DNA from: Arthrobacter sp. MYb213 | GTDB taxonomy: Bacteria; Actinomycetota; Actinomycetes; Actinomycetales; Micrococcaceae | Assembly (NCBI RefSeq): GCF_002979915.1 | Contig: NZ_PCQA01000002.1 | Coordinates: forward strand, 310,001-374,000 | DNA length: 64,000 bases | Direction of reading: 5' to 3' | Shown: piece after piece, positions 7,686-16,890 of the stretch | Position numbering within the stretch: the stretch's first letter is position 1 | How the letters are laid out: each line of letters begins with the position of its first letter | Translations under genes and position numbers: made by a program | Notes under the pieces: model-generated | What the model saw: only the letters and a program-made list of their open reading frames with translations | Database searches by the model: none | Told to the model about the DNA's origin: nothing

Positions 7686-8528
7686 CTACTGGATCTTTGT
7701 GACCTGATTGAAGTTCAAGGTCACTGGGGTCTCGCGCTCGAAGATCGAAACGAGGACAACCAGCTGAGCAGATTCCAGCTTGATTTCGGAAATCGTCGCC
7801 GGCATGGTCTCGAATGGACCGTCGTTGACGGTAACCGCTTCTCCGACCTCAAAATCGACGGTGACTTCGGTGATTGGCGAACGACCTGGCTTGGAAGCCG
7901 ATGGCTGTTCGATCGGATCAACCACGGTGTGCTCCAGCATGGAGAACACTTCGTCAAGGTTCAAAGGGTTCGGATCGTGAGCGTTTCCAACGAAGCCGGT
8001 GACGCCTGGAGTGTGTCGAACTACACCCCACGAAGCGTCGGTCAGTTCCATACGAACCAGAACGTAGCCCGGAATACGTACACGACGAACGATTTTGCGC
8101 TGAGTGTTCTTGATCTCAACGACTTCTTCCATCGGAACCTGGATTTCATAGATGAAATCATCCATGTCCTGGGTCTGAATACGAGTCTCGAGGTTCAGCT
8201 TGACGCGGTTTTCGTAACCTGCGTAGGTGTGAATAACGAACCAGTCGCCTGGCTGACGGCGCAGCTTCGAACGGAATTCGTCCTTGAGCTTTGCGACTAC
8301 GTCTTCTTCAGAATCTGCTTCTTCTTCGTCTTCTGCAGACTCAGTTTCAGCTTCAACGGATTCGTCTTCAATAACTTCGGTCTGAACTTCTTCTTCAGCA
8401 GCAACGGCTGGAGCTTCGGTCTCGTCTGTTGCAACGTCAGCGGAGGTTTCTACCTGATCGCTTTCAGTTTCAACGAACTCGTTTTCGACCTCGTCATTAA
8501 TCTGCGGTTCGAGTTCCTTGTCGGACAC
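7686..8528 (-). CDS. nusG: Transcription termination/antitermination factor NusG
   Basis: 280 residues. A long acidic, probably disordered N-terminal extension (about 1-90, rich in Glu, Asp, Ala) is typical of actinobacterial NusG. The NGN domain begins at [16 protein letters not shown] (about 98), includes IPGYVLVRM, and binds RNA polymerase across the clamp. A KOW-type C-terminal domain follows, with [16 protein letters not shown], which contacts Rho or ribosomal protein S10. It lies between secE and rplK, the conserved order. Confidence 0.97.
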   Translation of the reverse strand: MSDKELEPQINDEVENEFVETESDQVETSADVATDETEAPAVAAEEEVQTEVIEDESVEAETESAEDEEEADSEEDVVAKLKDEFRSKLRRQPGDWFVIHTYAGYENRVKLNLETRIQTQDMDDFIYEIQVPMEEVVEIKNTQRKIVRRVRIPGYVLVRMELTDASWGVVRHTPGVTGFVGNAHDPNPLNLDEVFSMLEHTVVDPIEQPSASKPGRSPITEVTVDFEVGEAVTVNDGPFETMPATISEIKLESAQLVVLVSIFERETPVTLNFNQVTKIQ

Positions 8529-8600
8529 TGCAGCTCCTGCTTTCTTTGACTGAATGACATCTAACTACCTGCCGGCGATTATACCGCCGTGGCAAATAAT

Positions 8601-8855
8601 TTACTGTTCTGGCTGATTAGTGAACAGGAGAATCGAGCCTTGGCCCAACACAAGGTCAAGGACCGTAACGATCAGCATGACGATGCAAACGAAAGCGATG
8701 ACGACGAGCGTGTAATTGATTAGCTCGCTCCGCGTTGGGGTCACGACTTTTTTTAGTTCCGCGATTACCTGGCGCAGGAAAAGGAAGATGCGTCCGAAGA
8801 AGCCCTTCTTTGCCTTGTCACCGTTTCCGGGATTAACGGCAGCTGATTCGCTCAA
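8601..8855 (-). CDS. secE: Preprotein translocase subunit SecE
   Basis: 84 residues with one membrane span (about 50-72) and the preceding amphipathic stretch FLRQVIAELKKVVTPTRSEL, the SecE signature. SecE clamps the two halves of the SecY channel. I start it at TTG 8855 (reads MSESAAVNPG), which has GAGGA five bases upstream and matches relatives. A longer frame from TTG 8894 would run into the tRNA-Trp hairpin. The nusG gene follows after 72 bases. Confidence 0.93.
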   Translation of the reverse strand: MSESAAVNPGNGDKAKKGFFGRIFLFLRQVIAELKKVVTPTRSELINYTLVVIAFVCIVMLIVTVLDLVLGQGSILLFTNQPEQ

Positions 8856-8892
8856 CTTGATCCTCGTTTCAAATTTTTTGGCCAGTTGAAAC

Positions 8893-8937
8893 AATCACGG
8901 TGTGTCGCAGCCGGACCGACCACAACACACCGTGATT
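8893..8937 (-). terminator. Hairpin between tRNA-Trp and secE
   Basis: A perfect 12-bp inverted repeat, AATCACGGTGTG (8893-8904) and CACACCGTGATT (8926-8937). It probably releases or trims the tRNA transcript. The following T-tract is weak, so read-through into secE is likely. Confidence 0.5.
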
Positions 8938-8971
8938 TGAGATTCGCTGTGCGATTATTATCGCAACTGCG

Positions 8972-9044
8972 CAGGGCAGACAGGACTCGAACCTGCAACC
9001 TGCGGTTTTGGAGACCGCTGCGCTACCAATTGCGCCACTACCCT
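8972..9044 (-). tRNA. tRNA-Trp (CCA anticodon)
   Basis: Minus-strand cloverleaf with acceptor arms AGGGTAG and CTGCCCT, anticodon loop CTCCAAA (CCA) and T-arm GGTTCGAGTCC. 73 bases, 3' CCA not encoded. A -10-like TAAGAT lies at 9071-9076. The location directly upstream of secE is conserved in actinobacteria. Confidence 0.96.
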
Positions 9045-9306
9045 TTGAGCTACTGCTCTTTGCTACACACATCTTAGCCGATAGGTGTTTGACCATGTCG
9101 TTCTCGATGTCTGAGCAACGAGAAATAACTTTACGCAACGAAATAGCAAATGTCGAACTGACTGCCCGCTGTGTGTCGCACACCGCATTCGACGCCACTG
9201 ATCATAAACAGTTCGTGTCATTTACCGACTTCGCCGGGCATAGCTAATTGCTGGCTACTAGGATTGAAGCTAACAGCAGCTCACGTACCGTCAGGATGCA
9301 CTTTCT

Positions 9307-10506
9307 ATGTCTAGAATTTCTCGCCGCATCGGCGCCATCTCCGAGTCCGCCACCCTCGCAGTTGATGCCAAGGCGAAAGCACTCAAAGCCGCCGGCCGTC
9401 CGGTGATTGGATTCGGCGCCGGCGAGCCGGACTTCCCGACCCCGGACTACATTGTCCAGGCAGCAGTCGAGGCAGCCAAGGATCCAAAGAATCACCGCTA
9501 CTCCCCCGCCGCAGGTCTGCCAGAGCTTCGCGAAGCCATTGCCGAGAAGACCTTGCGCCATTCCGGATACGAGCTCAGCGGCTCTCAGGTACTGGTGACT
9601 AACGGCGGCAAACAAGCGGTTTACAACACCTTCGCAGCTCTGCTTGATCCAGGCGATGAAGTCATCATCCCGGCACCGTACTGGACCACCTACCCGGAGT
9701 CCGTCCAGCTTGCCGGCGGCGTGCCGGTATCGATCTTTGCCGGACCCGAGCAGGGCTACAAGGTCACCATTGAGCAATTAGAGTCGGTGCTCACCGAACG
9801 TACAAAGATTTTGCTGTTCGTCTCACCGTCTAACCCGACCGGTGCCGTGTACACCGCGCAGCAGATCACCGAAATTGGTCGCTGGGCAGCGTCTAAGGGT
9901 CTGTGGGTAGTCACCGATGAAATCTATGAACACCTCACCTATGGGGACGTTACCTTCAACTCGATCGCCACGCTGGTCCCTGAGCTTGAAGATCGCGTAG
10001 TCATCCTCAACGGTGTCGCCAAAACCTACGCCATGACCGGTTGGCGCGTGGGCTGGATGGCCGGACCGCTTGACGTCATCAAGGCAGCCACTAACCTGCA
10101 GTCCCATGCGACCTCCAACGTGGCCAACGTGTCCCAACGTGCGGCTTTGGCCGCCGTTGCCGGTCCATTGGATGCGGTCGAAGAGATGAAGGTGGCGTTC
10201 AACCGTCGCCGTTTGGCCATTGTCCAGGGGCTGAACGCAATCGACGGGCTGCACTGCCCAATGCCCGATGGCGCTTTTTACGCCTACTCGGACGTGCGTG
10301 GTCTTCTAGGTCGCAAGATCCGTGGAGTGGTGAACAATACGAGCGCCGAGCTCGCCGCGTTCATTCTTGAACAGGCTGAAGTCGCAGTTGTTCCCGGCGA
10401 AGCCTTCGGCCCGTCCGGATACATTCGCATGTCCTACGCACTAGGCGATGCAGACCTCGCCGAGGGTGTCTCACGCATGGCTAAATTGCTGGGCGACACC
10501 GAATAA
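9307..10506 (+). CDS. aspC: Pyridoxal-phosphate aspartate aminotransferase (class I)
   Basis: 399 residues of aminotransferase class I, subgroup Ib. The cofactor lysine is Lys239 in [21 protein letters not shown] (Asn176) and TDEIY (Asp204) contact the cofactor, and the substrate-carboxylate arginine lies in [10 protein letters not shown] near the end. It interconverts aspartate/2-oxoglutarate and oxaloacetate/glutamate in the cytoplasm, linking nitrogen metabolism to aspartate-derived amino acids. It stands alone between the tRNA-Trp cluster and a strong bidirectional terminator. Some relatives act on prephenate or aromatic substrates, so exact substrate range is open. Confidence 0.9.
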   Translation: MSRISRRIGAISESATLAVDAKAKALKAAGRPVIGFGAGEPDFPTPDYIVQAAVEAAKDPKNHRYSPAAGLPELREAIAEKTLRHSGYELSGSQVLVTNGGKQAVYNTFAALLDPGDEVIIPAPYWTTYPESVQLAGGVPVSIFAGPEQGYKVTIEQLESVLTERTKILLFVSPSNPTGAVYTAQQITEIGRWAASKGLWVVTDEIYEHLTYGDVTFNSIATLVPELEDRVVILNGVAKTYAMTGWRVGWMAGPLDVIKAATNLQSHATSNVANVSQRAALAAVAGPLDAVEEMKVAFNRRRLAIVQGLNAIDGLHCPMPDGAFYAYSDVRGLLGRKIRGVVNNTSAELAAFILEQAEVAVVPGEAFGPSGYIRMSYALGDADLAEGVSRMAKLLGDTE

Positions 10507-10516
10507 AACTTCAACT

Positions 10517-10562
10517 AAAACACGTGTGGCTCGATCCTTAAGGATCGAGCCACACGTGTTTT
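10517..10562. terminator. Bidirectional terminator between aspC and the response regulator
   Basis: A perfect 46-base palindrome: the arms (AAAACACGTGTGGC, then TCGATCCTT) are followed by TTTT on both strands. It serves the two convergent genes. Confidence 0.93.
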
Positions 10563-10571
10563 ACCGCCCCT

Positions 10572-11249
10572 TTAGAGGATTTTTCGGTCTACTGCCCAAC
10601 GGGTGAGTTCATGGCGATTTGAAAGCTGTAGTTTGCGCAAGACATTAGAGACATGCGATTCAACAGTTTTCACGGAGATAAATAGTTCTTTGGCTACTTC
10701 CTTGTAGCTGTAGCCGCGTGCAATCAGGCGCATTACCTGCAGCTCACGGTCCGAGAGCAAATCAAGCTCTTCATCGATGCCCGTCACCTCGGCAACATTG
10801 GAACTCCCAAAGGCGTCCAACACAAACCCTGCAAGCCGCGGTGAGAAGACCGCATCGCCACCGGCCACCCGGTGGACCGCATCAGAGATCTCGGTTCCGG
10901 AAATGCTCTTGGTGACATATCCGCGCGCTCCGGCACGAATTACGGTGACGACGTCCTGTGCGGAGTCTGAAACGCTGAGCGCCAAAAACTTGGTATTGCC
11001 CAAAAGATGCGCGCAGCCGGCAAGCACTTCCGCGCCTCCGCCACCACGTCCCCCTGGTAAATGCACGTCGAGTAGCACCACATTAGGGCGTTCTCGCTCA
11101 ATGACCTCGATGGCGCTCTCTACGCTGTCAGCCTCACCAACGATCACTAGATCTTCGCTGAGATCCGCACGTAGGCCGGAGCGGAAAATTCCGTGATCAT
11201 CAACTAGGACAACGCGAATGCTCTGGTCATTGCTCAGTTCGCTACTCAT
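10572..11249 (-). CDS. LuxR/NarL-type response regulator of a PspC-linked two-component system
   Basis: 225 residues. The receiver domain has the acidic pair Asp17-Asp18, phospho-acceptor Asp61 (VVLLDVHLP) and the switch lysine in YVTKSISG. The C-terminal LuxR helix-turn-helix (about 160-218) contains LSDRELQVMRLIARGYSYKEVAKEL and SVKTVESHVSNVLRKL. It should bind DNA once phosphorylated by the kinase encoded just upstream, whose gene end overlaps this start by 8 bases (translational coupling). Likely targets are the divergent PspC genes at 12638-14496 and its own operon, by analogy with LiaRS-type envelope-stress systems. Confidence 0.92.
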   Translation of the reverse strand: MSSELSNDQSIRVVLVDDHGIFRSGLRADLSEDLVIVGEADSVESAIEVIERERPNVVLLDVHLPGGRGGGGAEVLAGCAHLLGNTKFLALSVSDSAQDVVTVIRAGARGYVTKSISGTEISDAVHRVAGGDAVFSPRLAGFVLDAFGSSNVAEVTGIDEELDLLSDRELQVMRLIARGYSYKEVAKELFISVKTVESHVSNVLRKLQLSNRHELTRWAVDRKIL

Positions 11250-12513
11250 TGTTTTGTTCTTCCTGCTCGCTGCTTCGCGGCATGCTCAAGGCTACTTCGG
11301 TGCCGGTTTCACTACTGCGGATGATGGCTTTGCCACCGGCGCGCTCCATACGTCCAATGATGGATTCGCGCACCCCATGCCGGTCCTCTTCAATTGCTTC
11401 GACATCAAAGCCACTGCCTCGGTCCCTGATAAAGATTTCTACCAGGTCCTTGTTGCACTCCAGATATACGGAAATCGTTCCTTCGGCATGTTTAGCCGCG
11501 TTCATCATTGCCTCGCGGCTTGCTGCGACTAGTGCTTGTTGTCCCGCGAATCCTTTGGCGTGACCCACTGCAACCACATCAACATCACGCAACATCAGTT
11601 TTTCGATATTATCTGCTTCGGACTGCAACTCCACGACTACGTCTTCTTCATCGAGGTCTTCGGTCTCATAAAGCCATGCTCGCAGCTCACGTTCTTGAAC
11701 CCTGGCTAGGGTACGCACCGCGGCCGGATCATCACTACGTTTTTGGATTACAGCCAGCGTTTGTAGGACTGAATCGTGAAGGTGCGCGGCAAAGTCAGCA
11801 CGTTGTGCGGCGGCTTGGCGAGAACTCCTCTCGGCGAGGTAGTCACGCCACAATCGGGCACCCCACGGAAGCAAAACCACCACCGCGCCGGCAATAATTG
11901 CTAACGCTGCCCACATGCCGCCGATAAGATCCGAAGTGCTTACGGTACCGCTCAAAATTGCCAGTAGCCCACCGATGGCAAGAATCAGGCCCAGGATCAA
12001 CCGTCCGAGCACCATTGCCCTGGACTTGCTGTCCCCCGATAAACGTTGCCCATCGATCTGTAGCCAAGCCAAAAGGACTCCAGCCACTATGCCTATGGCC
12101 GGCCAAATCAGGTCCCAGCGGATATTCAGTCCCAGCCATTGCGCTAAAGCCAATACCGCAATAAGCAGTAAGCCGGTACCGATGAGCGTCTCCCGCCAGG
12201 AGGCGAGCTTCGCTGTCATTTCCTTAGGGCTTGGGATCCCTTGTTGAACACGACCCATTTCTTCGGCGAGCGTTCGCCTATTTGTTCCCCACGAACGCAG
12301 TTGGTCTGCTTTAGATTCTTCGGCACTTGGGGTAAAAACCCACAACCAGGCATAGAGCAGCACCCCTACCCCGCCTAATGCGGTCAGGGCGACAAATCCG
12401 AAACGAACATAGCTCACCGGGAATCCAAGGTGCGCTGCTAGCCCGTCGCATACTCCCGCAATGAGCCCTGAATCGCTGCGAACAATCGAAGTGCGCTGCT
12501 CAGAACTTTCCAT
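11242..12513 (-). CDS. Sensor histidine kinase with N-terminal PspC domain
   Basis: 423 residues. The first 65 form a PspC domain (GLIAGVCDGLAAHLG, then a hydrophobic span ending LLYAWLWVFTP). Four or so further membrane spans run to about 218. A cytoplasmic kinase module follows: the dimerisation helix carries the phospho-accepting His246 in FAAHLHDSVLQTLAVIQKR, and the HATPase_c part shows NAAKHAEG and DRGSGFD. Fusion of PspC to a NarL-partner kinase is a known actinobacterial arrangement. It suggests that membrane stress is sensed directly in the bilayer, since there is no large extracytoplasmic loop. It forms an operon with the response regulator and is divergent from two other PspC genes. 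Confidence 0.93.
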   Translation of the reverse strand: MESSEQRTSIVRSDSGLIAGVCDGLAAHLGFPVSYVRFGFVALTALGGVGVLLYAWLWVFTPSAEESKADQLRSWGTNRRTLAEEMGRVQQGIPSPKEMTAKLASWRETLIGTGLLLIAVLALAQWLGLNIRWDLIWPAIGIVAGVLLAWLQIDGQRLSGDSKSRAMVLGRLILGLILAIGGLLAILSGTVSTSDLIGGMWAALAIIAGAVVVLLPWGARLWRDYLAERSSRQAAAQRADFAAHLHDSVLQTLAVIQKRSDDPAAVRTLARVQERELRAWLYETEDLDEEDVVVELQSEADNIEKLMLRDVDVVAVGHAKGFAGQQALVAASREAMMNAAKHAEGTISVYLECNKDLVEIFIRDRGSGFDVEAIEEDRHGVRESIIGRMERAGGKAIIRSSETGTEVALSMPRSSEQEEQNNE

Positions 12514-12637
12514 AGTGATAAGTCAAGCATGATCCATGAAGGAAAACCGGACTTGGAGCACAAGTGGGGGTCCACTAGGGGGAGAATCAGGGTAGCCCCT
12601 CATAGCGTCAACACGCTTCACGCGAGAAGATTGAACT

Positions 12638-13984
12638 ATGAACAACGAACACCCTTCACGCAGCAATATCTTTGAGCGACTGCGCGGCGCAGGCATTAAT
12701 CGCCAAGACTCGCAGTGGCTCGGTGGTGTCGCAGCCGGAATCGCGACGCGACTCAACGTTGATGTGGTGTTGGTGCGTGGTGTTTTTGTTGCGCTGAGTT
12801 TGTTGGCCGGCTTCGGGCTCATTATTTACGCGATTGCTTGGGCCTTACTGGCTGATACCAGCGGAAAAATCCATTTAGAACAAGCCATCGTCAACAAAGA
12901 ATGGGCCGCCGCATTAACCGGTGCTTCCATTTTTCTAGGTGTTGGCATCTTCGTAGCTCCGTGGCTATTGAGTACCGTGGCACCCGTGCTCTGGCCGGTC
13001 TTGGTGATTGCCGGTATTGCATTTGTGATCTTTAGCCGTAGAAACAGTAAGTTCGCCGGGTCTAAAGCCCCGCATTCGGAGGATCACAAAACTAATGCCC
13101 CAGCGCCGGCGACCACGCCGGCGGCTAATCCGAGCACTGGGTCGACCATCGAAGTTCCGTGGCGAGATCCCGGTGAGCAATCTTTTAGCGTCGGCGCTAC
13201 CGTGCCGACCGACAGAGTCTCGGCGACCACATCCTTCGCCACCACACGTCAGCAGCAACCGAAGTTTGAGGAGAAGCCAGTGGAACCCAACACTTACGGC
13301 GCCGGCCACGAGCCGCGCCATACGCCGCCACATCTGGATCCACACTTCGGTAAGTCGGTAAAGAAGCTACGAAACGCTCCTCCGATTCCAGGCTGGGTCT
13401 CCACGGTGATCCTGGGTGTAACTGTTCTGGCCGTCGCGCTGATTCTCAGCCTCGACTACCTCAAGGTGGTGGATCTGCCAGGAAACGGTTGGTCCGTCGC
13501 CTTAGCGTCCGGTTTGTTCCTCGTTGGCCTGTCCATGGTCTTTGCCGCACTTTCAAATCGCACCAGTGGCGGGCTATTAGGTTTAGCCATCCCCTTGCTC
13601 GTCCTCACGGTCGTCTTTTCCGGGTCAGACTTCCGTCTCGGAAATAACGGAATTTATCAGTCAGCCGATAAAGACAGCGAGTACAGCGCGGTCTTCAGCA
13701 GTTCAACCGTAGATTTACGCGGCCTGAACAACATCACCGCCTCAAAAACGGTTGAAATTGATTCGGTTTTTTCGAAGCTTGATATTGCCTTACCGGCGAA
13801 CGTGCCGGTCCAAATCGAAACCAACGGGCTTTTTCTTTCCGATGATGAAGCTCAGTTACCTCAGGACCACACGAATTTTCCTGCGGGTACCCCGGTGCTG
13901 ACCATCAAGATTGATGGGGTTTTCTCCAGTTTTGATACCAGTCTTTCGACACCGGGCCTCACCGAAACCACTACAGATTTCTAA
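12638..13984 (+). CDS. PspC-domain membrane protein with LiaF-like C-terminal domain
   Basis: 448 residues. The N-terminal PspC domain (about 20-75) contains WLGGVAAGIATRLNVDVVLVRG. Membrane spans follow, then a Pro/Thr-rich linker (about 150-235), three more spans, and a C-terminal soluble part. That part (SAVFSSSTVDLRGL, KTVEIDSVFSKLDIALP, IDGVFSSFDTSLS) has the repeated pattern of the LiaF/cell-wall-active-antibiotics-response beta domain. LiaF-like proteins inhibit their cognate kinase in unstressed cells, so this is a plausible negative regulator of the divergent kinase. It heads an operon with two small membrane proteins. GAGAAG precedes the ATG. Confidence 0.85.
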   Translation: MNNEHPSRSNIFERLRGAGINRQDSQWLGGVAAGIATRLNVDVVLVRGVFVALSLLAGFGLIIYAIAWALLADTSGKIHLEQAIVNKEWAAALTGASIFLGVGIFVAPWLLSTVAPVLWPVLVIAGIAFVIFSRRNSKFAGSKAPHSEDHKTNAPAPATTPAANPSTGSTIEVPWRDPGEQSFSVGATVPTDRVSATTSFATTRQQQPKFEEKPVEPNTYGAGHEPRHTPPHLDPHFGKSVKKLRNAPPIPGWVSTVILGVTVLAVALILSLDYLKVVDLPGNGWSVALASGLFLVGLSMVFAALSNRTSGGLLGLAIPLLVLTVVFSGSDFRLGNNGIYQSADKDSEYSAVFSSSTVDLRGLNNITASKTVEIDSVFSKLDIALPANVPVQIETNGLFLSDDEAQLPQDHTNFPAGTPVLTIKIDGVFSSFDTSLSTPGLTETTTDF

Positions 13985-13996
13985 GGAGCAGACATC

Positions 13997-14239
13997 ATGA
14001 ACACCTCGACACAGAGCGAATCAAAGTTCCCTGCCGGCACGCTGGTTTTCGGTCTGATCCTGATCGTGATCGCGCTTGCCTCGCTGAGCCAGACGGTCTT
14101 TAACTGGCAGTTCGACACTCCCTTGTTCTTCATCAGCCTCGTAGCACTGGCCGGTGTAGCAATGATTTTTTCGGGTATTGCGTCGGCACGCAAAGCTAAG
14201 CTCAAGAACAACGACAACTTTTCTAGCAACAACAAATAA
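13997..14239 (+). CDS. Small two-span membrane protein in the PspC operon
   Basis: 80 residues. Two hydrophobic segments (about 13-32 and 43-65) are separated by a short loop with LSQTVFNWQFDTP, followed by a basic Lys/Asn-rich C-terminus. No family is recognised. AAGGAG lies in the 12-base gap after the previous gene, so it is co-translated in the same operon. Its position between two PspC genes suggests a partner of the envelope-stress module. Confidence 0.7.
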   Translation: MNTSTQSESKFPAGTLVFGLILIVIALASLSQTVFNWQFDTPLFFISLVALAGVAMIFSGIASARKAKLKNNDNFSSNNK

Positions 14240-14253
14240 CTTCAGGAGAAATC

Positions 14254-14496
14254 ATGGATACCTTCTTTAACCAGATCCGTTCAATGCCACTACGCCGTGG
14301 CCCAGCCCGAATGGTCGCCGGAATCGCTGGCGGCATTTCCGAAAAATTCGGTTGGGATGTCACCTTGGTCCGCATTGGCATGTTGCTTTCCTTCCTCCTG
14401 CCGGTCATTGGTATCGGCGCCTACATCGTGGCGTGGCTGCTCATCCCGGCCCAGGACGACACGATTGTGTTGCAGAAGATGCTCCGCAAGTTTTAA
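14254..14496 (+). CDS. Short PspC-domain protein
   Basis: 80 residues, essentially one PspC domain: RGPARMVAGIAGGISEKFGWDVTLVRIGMLLSF, then a span ending YIVAWLLIPAQDD. The third PspC domain within 3.3 kb. TCAGGAG precedes the ATG. In phage-shock systems PspC is a membrane protein that responds to envelope or proton-motive-force stress. Without a recognisable pspA nearby, the role here is inferred only from the domain and the operon. Confidence 0.88.
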   Translation: MDTFFNQIRSMPLRRGPARMVAGIAGGISEKFGWDVTLVRIGMLLSFLLPVIGIGAYIVAWLLIPAQDDTIVLQKMLRKF

Positions 14497-14513
14497 TCAT
14501 CACTTCCCCCTAA

Positions 14514-14551
14514 AGCGGGTTGCTTTCCACTAGTAGTGGAGGCAACTCGCT
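14514..14551 (+). terminator. Terminator of the PspC operon
   Basis: AGCGGGTTGC (14514-14523) pairs with GCAACTCGCT (14542-14551), with an inner CCACTA/TAGTGG stem. A T-rich stretch ending TTTT follows a few bases later. Confidence 0.75.
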
Positions 14552-14717
14552 CTTGTGGTTTTAAACACGTAGAATCGAACACAACTCGATGCTCAATGGC
14601 GCGCGGAATCGAAAGACGTCCGAAGGGTTTTCCGCGGATATCCGGCGCCTAATGCACATAACATTTCTTAGGTTCACCGAATATTCGAGGTCTTCCCTGC
14701 TTAATAAGTGAGGGTTA

Positions 14718-15746
14718 ATGCGCATTGGAATCATGACCTCGGGTGGCGACTGCCCGGGTCTCAACGCAGTGATTCGTGGAGCCGTGCTCAACGGCATCAA
14801 AAGTTACGACTATGAATTTGTTGGCTTCCGCGATGGCTGGCGCGGGGTCAAAGATGCAGACTACTTCGAGCTGCCACGCACCGCCGTCCGCGGTATCGCC
14901 AAACAGGGCGGAACGATTTTGGGCACCTCCCGCACCAACGCTTTTGAAGGTGAAAATGGTGGGGCCGAAAATATCGCTGCAATGCTCAAAGAACACCAGA
15001 TCGATGCGTTGATAGCCATCGGTGGCGAAGGAACCCTAGCCGGCGCACAGCGCCTCTGCGAGGCCGGTTTGCCGGTGGTGGGTGTGCCCAAAACTATCGA
15101 CAATGATCTTGATGCCACCGACTACACTTTCGGTTTTGATACCGCCAACCAGATTGCGGTTGAAGCAATCGACAGGTTGCGCACCACCGGCGATTCACAT
15201 CACCGTTGCATGATCGCCGAAGTGATGGGCCGACACGTGGGTTGGATTGCCCTGCACGCGGGTATGGCCTCCGGCGCTCACGCGATCCTGATTCCCGAGG
15301 TTTCCACCACCATGGAGGAAATCTACCAGTGGGTCCGCGAAGCGCATGAGCGTGGACGCGCCCCACTAGTTGTGGTCTCCGAGGGCTTTGTTCCCGAAGG
15401 TTTTGATGAAGCGTTCTCCGTACGCGGAGTCGATAGTTTCGGCCGGGCGCGTCTTGGCGGCATCGGTGAAATGCTCGCCCCACTTATTGAAGAACAGACC
15501 GGTCTGGAAACTCGTGCGACGGTACTAGGACATATCCAGCGCGGTGGCGTCCCCACCGCCTTCGACCGGGTGTTAGCCACCCGACTGGGTATGGCAGCTG
15601 TAGATTCGGTGGCGGACAGCGCATGGGGCACCATGGTGGCTATTCATGGCACCAAGGTAAACCGGGTGCCACTGCGCGCGGCCTTGAATAACCTCAAACG
15701 TGTACCGAGCGATCGTTATGAAGAAGCGCGAGTACTCTTCGGCTAA
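14718..15746 (+). CDS. pfkA: 6-phosphofructokinase, ATP-type signature
   Basis: 342 residues of phosphofructokinase A type. It phosphorylates fructose 6-phosphate to fructose 1,6-bisphosphate, the committed step of glycolysis. Readable motifs are the nucleotide loop TSGGDCPG (7-14), GGEGT with Gly105, and PKTIDND with Lys125 and catalytic Asp128. Gly at the GGEG position is associated with ATP, whereas Lys at the second position is common in pyrophosphate enzymes. The combination is known from actinobacterial ATP-dependent enzymes. GAGGG precedes the ATG. The gene is monocistronic, with a strong terminator. Confidence 0.93.
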   Translation: MRIGIMTSGGDCPGLNAVIRGAVLNGIKSYDYEFVGFRDGWRGVKDADYFELPRTAVRGIAKQGGTILGTSRTNAFEGENGGAENIAAMLKEHQIDALIAIGGEGTLAGAQRLCEAGLPVVGVPKTIDNDLDATDYTFGFDTANQIAVEAIDRLRTTGDSHHRCMIAEVMGRHVGWIALHAGMASGAHAILIPEVSTTMEEIYQWVREAHERGRAPLVVVSEGFVPEGFDEAFSVRGVDSFGRARLGGIGEMLAPLIEEQTGLETRATVLGHIQRGGVPTAFDRVLATRLGMAAVDSVADSAWGTMVAIHGTKVNRVPLRAALNNLKRVPSDRYEEARVLFG

Positions 15747-15759
15747 AACAGCATAAAGA

Positions 15760-15796
15760 AATGGTCGTGTCCTTGCCTAGGACACGACCATTTTTG
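15760..15796. terminator. Terminator between pfkA and ygfZ-like gene
   Basis: AAATGGTCGTGTCCT (15760-15774) and its complement (15780-15794) form a 15-bp stem followed by T's on the + strand. It serves pfkA and probably the convergent minus-strand gene. Confidence 0.88.
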
Positions 15797-15802
15797 GTGC
15801 TT

Positions 15803-16888
15803 CTACTTGCTCGGTGGGGTGCGCAAGAACCCGGTGAACCGGCCAGCGGTTTGTCCGGCATCCGGGGCCACAATAACTTCTTGGGAGGCAGGATAATTGC
15901 TTTCGCCATCCACCACAGTCAACACGGCTTCGGGGTCAACGTTGCGCTTGATGACACCCAAGGCAACCGGACCGGCCTCGAAGTGCAGGCTCGTCGAGGT
16001 CAATTTGCCCACGGTGCGTTCGCCAAGCTTAATCTCCGAGCCCTCGGCTGGCAGAGTATGCATCGATCCGTCTAGGTGCAAGAAGACCAGGCGTCGTGGC
16101 GGGTGTCCAATATTATGCACCCGAGCAACGGTCTCTTGACCCTTGTAGCAGCCCTTGTCTAGGTGTACCGCGGTACGTAACCAATCCAGCTCGTGCGGAA
16201 TGGTTTTGTCATCATTTTCAAAGCCGAAGCGTGGTTCCCACGCTGCAATACGAAGAGATTCCACGGCCATGGTTCCGGCAAGCTGCTCCTCGCCAACGGC
16301 CTTGGCCAGTTGGTCAAGCTCAACAATATGCAAGAACCAAGGACGCTCCAGACCGGGGTGGTCCTCGCGTGAGTAAGCCCAGCCGCCGGCGCTGATCTGT
16401 GGCCAAGGGTTACGCCACACCAGGTCATTGCATGAGGGAATCTCGCGCACTGCACCGAGTACACCGTAAGTGTCGGAAAGGTTCGTAATCTCTACACGCA
16501 ACATGAACCGCATTGAATTAAGAAATTCACGCAGTGGCTCGGCACGGCCAAGCTCAGTAATGAGCAGTACTCGATCGGTGTCAATGAGCACCTTCATCTC
16601 ATGCTCAATACGTCCCTGTACCGAGAGCAGCAGCGCTTGGCTGGAATCTCCGGGCTTCAGATTGGTGATCGATTGGCTGCTCAGCGTGTTCAACCAGCTT
16701 TGGCGGTCCTCACCGCGCAGCTCCAACACATCCAGGTGACTTAGATCAGCAATAGCCTTGCCCGCAAAAAGGTCACGGGCTTCGCGGGTCGGAGCACCAT
16801 AGTGGGATGCTACACCGGCGTCTGCACCGGTACCGGCAATCGCTGAGGGTCGGTCCAGGAGTATCGACCGGTAAGAATTTTCGCTCAT
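15803..16888 (-). CDS. ygfZ: Folate-binding protein YgfZ/GcvT-like (iron-sulfur cluster repair)
   Basis: 361 residues with the T-protein fold of glycine-cleavage aminomethyltransferases. The YgfZ signature K-G-C-[FY]-x-G-Q-E is present as KGCYKGQE near residue 246. YgfZ proteins use tetrahydrofolate to support assembly or repair of certain Fe-S enzymes. I start at ATG 16888 (MSENSYRSILL), two bases after the stop of the upstream nitrobindin-like gene. A longer frame from 16978 would overlap that gene and its extra residues are not family-like. The two genes form a coupled operon. Confidence 0.9.
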   Translation of the reverse strand: MSENSYRSILLDRPSAIAGTGADAGVASHYGAPTREARDLFAGKAIADLSHLDVLELRGEDRQSWLNTLSSQSITNLKPGDSSQALLLSVQGRIEHEMKVLIDTDRVLLITELGRAEPLREFLNSMRFMLRVEITNLSDTYGVLGAVREIPSCNDLVWRNPWPQISAGGWAYSREDHPGLERPWFLHIVELDQLAKAVGEEQLAGTMAVESLRIAAWEPRFGFENDDKTIPHELDWLRTAVHLDKGCYKGQETVARVHNIGHPPRRLVFLHLDGSMHTLPAEGSEIKLGERTVGKLTSTSLHFEAGPVALGVIKRNVDPEAVLTVVDGESNYPASQEVIVAPDAGQTAGRFTGFLRTPPSK

Positions 16889-16890
16889 CT

